Shown in pieces: positions 13,144-14,187 of a stretch of 14,187 nt of DNA. Numbering within the stretch: the stretch's first letter is position 1; every line of letters begins with the position of its first letter. A program made the translations under genes and the position numbers. The notes beneath the pieces are model-generated. The model had not been told where the DNA came from. It saw nothing but the letters and a program-made list of their open reading frames with translations, and ran no database searches. Origin of the DNA: CAMDMI01 sp044379485 (GTDB taxonomy: Bacteria; Bacteroidota; Bacteroidia; Cytophagales; Flexibacteraceae); the NCBI GenBank assembly GCA_044379485.1, contig JBIPOE010000089.1, forward strand, positions 1 through 14,187, given 5' to 3'.

Positions 13144-13942
13144 TTTGTAATTTCTTAGCCAGAGCTATTTGTGCCGTTGAATAGTCATAAACAGACTCTA
13201 ATTCTTTCAGTTTTTTACTCTTAGGATATGAATCGACAAAAGTAGTATAAAAATCAATAGTTTGTTGAAACCGTTCAGGCTTTTTAAGATCGGTGCTCAC
13301 TTTTGCCAGTTTATACTCTGAAAGAATTTGGTAATACATAGCATCTTCTCTACTTTCAGAATTTGGGTAATCCTTGGCAAAGTTGCCTAAAGTGATTACA
13401 GCTGCCTTATATTCCATGATTTGGTGAAACAATCTGGCGTTTTCATAGGCTTTCTTTTCCAGCTTATCGTTCAGATTGTCAATCATTTTCTGGCATTTTT
13501 CCCTCTTTTCCGATTCTGGATATTTTTGAATGAAGGACTCCAGTGCCACTATTGCCTTGTCCGTGTTGCCTTGATCCAAATAGTAGGAAGGCGAATTTTC
13601 GAATTGTGAGAGTGCCTCCATGTAGGAACTTTCCTCTGCATAAATACTTCGGGGATAAGTCTCCAAAAAATAACTGAAATAAAATGCGGCAGACTCCAAA
13701 AGGCGCACTTCATATTGGCACATGGCATATAAAAATTCTGCTTTTTCGGCATCCTGGGTGCCTTTTAATAAAGGTACAAGCTCTTCCAACAATTGGGAAG
13801 CTCTGAAATAATCCTTTTTATCGTAATAGTTGTAAGCACCTTGTTTTTTGAGTTCAAGGTCGTCTGACTTCTGAAGTTTGGAAAATTTACTACAAGAGGC
13901 AAAAAACACCAGCCCCAGGAATAGAAATATTTTGCTATACAT
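13124..13942 (-). CDS. bamD: Outer membrane assembly lipoprotein BamD
   Basis: A 272-residue lipoprotein of the BAM complex, which inserts beta-barrel proteins into the outer membrane. The signal peptide MYSKIFLFLGLVFFASC ends in a lipobox with Cys17 as the lipid-attached residue. The mature part is a series of TPR-like helix pairs, for example YYDKKDYFRASQLLEELVP, FYFSYFLETYPRSIYAEES and AIVALESFIQKYPES; several repeats end in YP-S, typical of BamD/YfiO. The length is in the family range. The frame is open upstream to 14026, but those 28 residues would precede the signal peptide, so the ATG at 13942 is chosen. A 7 of 8 match to the -7 consensus (TTTCTTTG on -, at 13952-13959) is too close to this ATG to be firm evidence. 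It is the first gene of the bamD-rpoZ pair, with which it overlaps by 20 bases. Confidence 0.92.
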   Translation of the reverse strand: MYSKIFLFLGLVFFASCSKFSKLQKSDDLELKKQGAYNYYDKKDYFRASQLLEELVPLLKGTQDAEKAEFLYAMCQYEVRLLESAAFYFSYFLETYPRSIYAEESSYMEALSQFENSPSYYLDQGNTDKAIVALESFIQKYPESEKREKCQKMIDNLNDKLEKKAYENARLFHQIMEYKAAVITLGNFAKDYPNSESREDAMYYQILSEYKLAKVSTDLKKPERFQQTIDFYTTFVDSYPKSKKLKELESVYDYSTAQIALAKKLQNEKAKN

Positions 13943-14098
13943 TTTGAAATGCAAAGAAAGCAATACCAAGCCACAATTCCACTTTTGTTGAACCCTTTGA
14001 GGAAGTTCGAATTTGAGAATTTTCAATTAGTCTTGGTTTTGGAGCAAAAGGAATCATAATCCAATGTCGTTAAGTTAAGAATCCTTTCCAACAAATTG

Positions 14099-14131
14099 AA
14101 TTGCATGCAATTAGGTTAAAAAATATTTTTT
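14099..14131. repeat. Two adjacent perfect palindromes upstream of the gene at the right edge
   Basis: AATTGCATGCAATT (14099-14112) and AAAAAATATTTTTT (14118-14131) are each perfect 14-bp palindromes, five bases apart. They lie between divergent bamD and the + strand start at 14183. The first has a GC-containing core, like a regulator operator; the second is pure A/T and could arise by chance in this region. Neither forms a terminator with a following T-run on the + strand other than the weak T-rich stretch at 14138-14148. Confidence 0.4.
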
Positions 14132-14168
14132 CGACTTGTTTTTTTTTCGTTTCTTGTTGCGGGTATAT

Positions 14169-14187
14169 AGGAGGTATCCTTAATGCC
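14169..14187 (+). CDS. Start of a + strand gene cut off by the window, with strong ribosome binding site
   Basis: AGGAGG at 14169-14174 is a perfect Shine-Dalgarno, eight bases before an ATG at 14183-14185, with only two further bases in the window. Such a site is rare beside the other genes here, which have none. The gene cannot be identified. A T-rich stretch (14138-14160) and the palindromes at 14099-14131 make up its upstream region. It could be chance, since only one start codon is visible. Confidence 0.35.

Noticed and set aside
13943..14026. In-frame N-terminal extension of bamD
   Set aside because: It would precede the lipoprotein signal peptide with Cys17, which must be N-terminal.
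1..14187. CRISPR array, insertion sequence, integrase or defence cluster
   Set aside because: No regularly spaced repeats, transposase or integrase motifs, or multi-gene defence neighbours are visible; only the lone rhuM gene is accessory-like.

Overview
This window reads as a chromosomal segment of a Bacteroidota bacterium, probably a Cytophagia- or Saprospiria-like aerobe or microaerobe that uses menaquinone. The main grounds are the family-specific proteins: the divergent omega-like RNA polymerase subunit, the Obg N-terminus starting ADSNFIDYVK, and a BamD lipoprotein co-transcribed with omega. In addition, almost no start codon has a Shine-Dalgarno sequence, and several genes carry the phylum's TAnnTTTG promoter element. 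The DNA is AT-rich throughout, and I saw no insertion sequence, integrase, rRNA or CRISPR array. Taxonomy below phylum is an inference.

Left edge (1-1178): a terminator-like hairpin, then a promoter and a lone RhuM-family gene on the + strand. This is the most accessory-looking gene in the window. Region 1179-3749 (- strand): a tight operon, ccoG - fixH/ccoH - TauE/SafE-like (DsbD_2) membrane protein, which is the maturation and accessory part of a cbb3 cytochrome oxidase locus. The oxidase structural genes ccoN, ccoO and ccoP are absent. An FNR/CRP-type dyad lies just upstream of ccoG. Region 3874-5523 (- strand): the DNA-repair ATPase gene recN, with a promoter element that overlaps an inverted repeat. 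Region 5824-8220 (+ strand): a complete cytoplasmic GH31 alpha-glucosidase, divergent from recN. A symmetrical terminator separates it from convergent obgE (8294-9286, TTG start).

Upstream of obgE are a small one-helix membrane protein gene (9328-9555, -) and, divergently, menA (9852-10754, +). menA is preceded by a short open frame in the same reading frame that ends at a single amber codon. menA converges on an exported M28 metallopeptidase gene (10751-12013, -). That gene is divergent from a membrane-anchored two-LysM protein gene (12072-12719, +). A perfect inverted-repeat terminator follows, and then the bamD-rpoZ pair on the - strand (13942 to 12781). The right edge holds two perfect palindromes and a strong AGGAGG upstream of an ATG, the start of a + strand gene cut off by the window.

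Functionally the window is mostly housekeeping: respiration (CcoG/H, MenA), envelope building (BamD, LysM), ribosome and DNA maintenance (ObgE, RecN), transcription (omega) and carbon or peptide scavenging (GH31, M28). I did not find a convincing new multi-gene system. The best leads are regulatory: the FNR-like site at an isolated ccoGH module, the amber-interrupted leader in frame with menA, and the operator-like repeats at recN and at the right edge.
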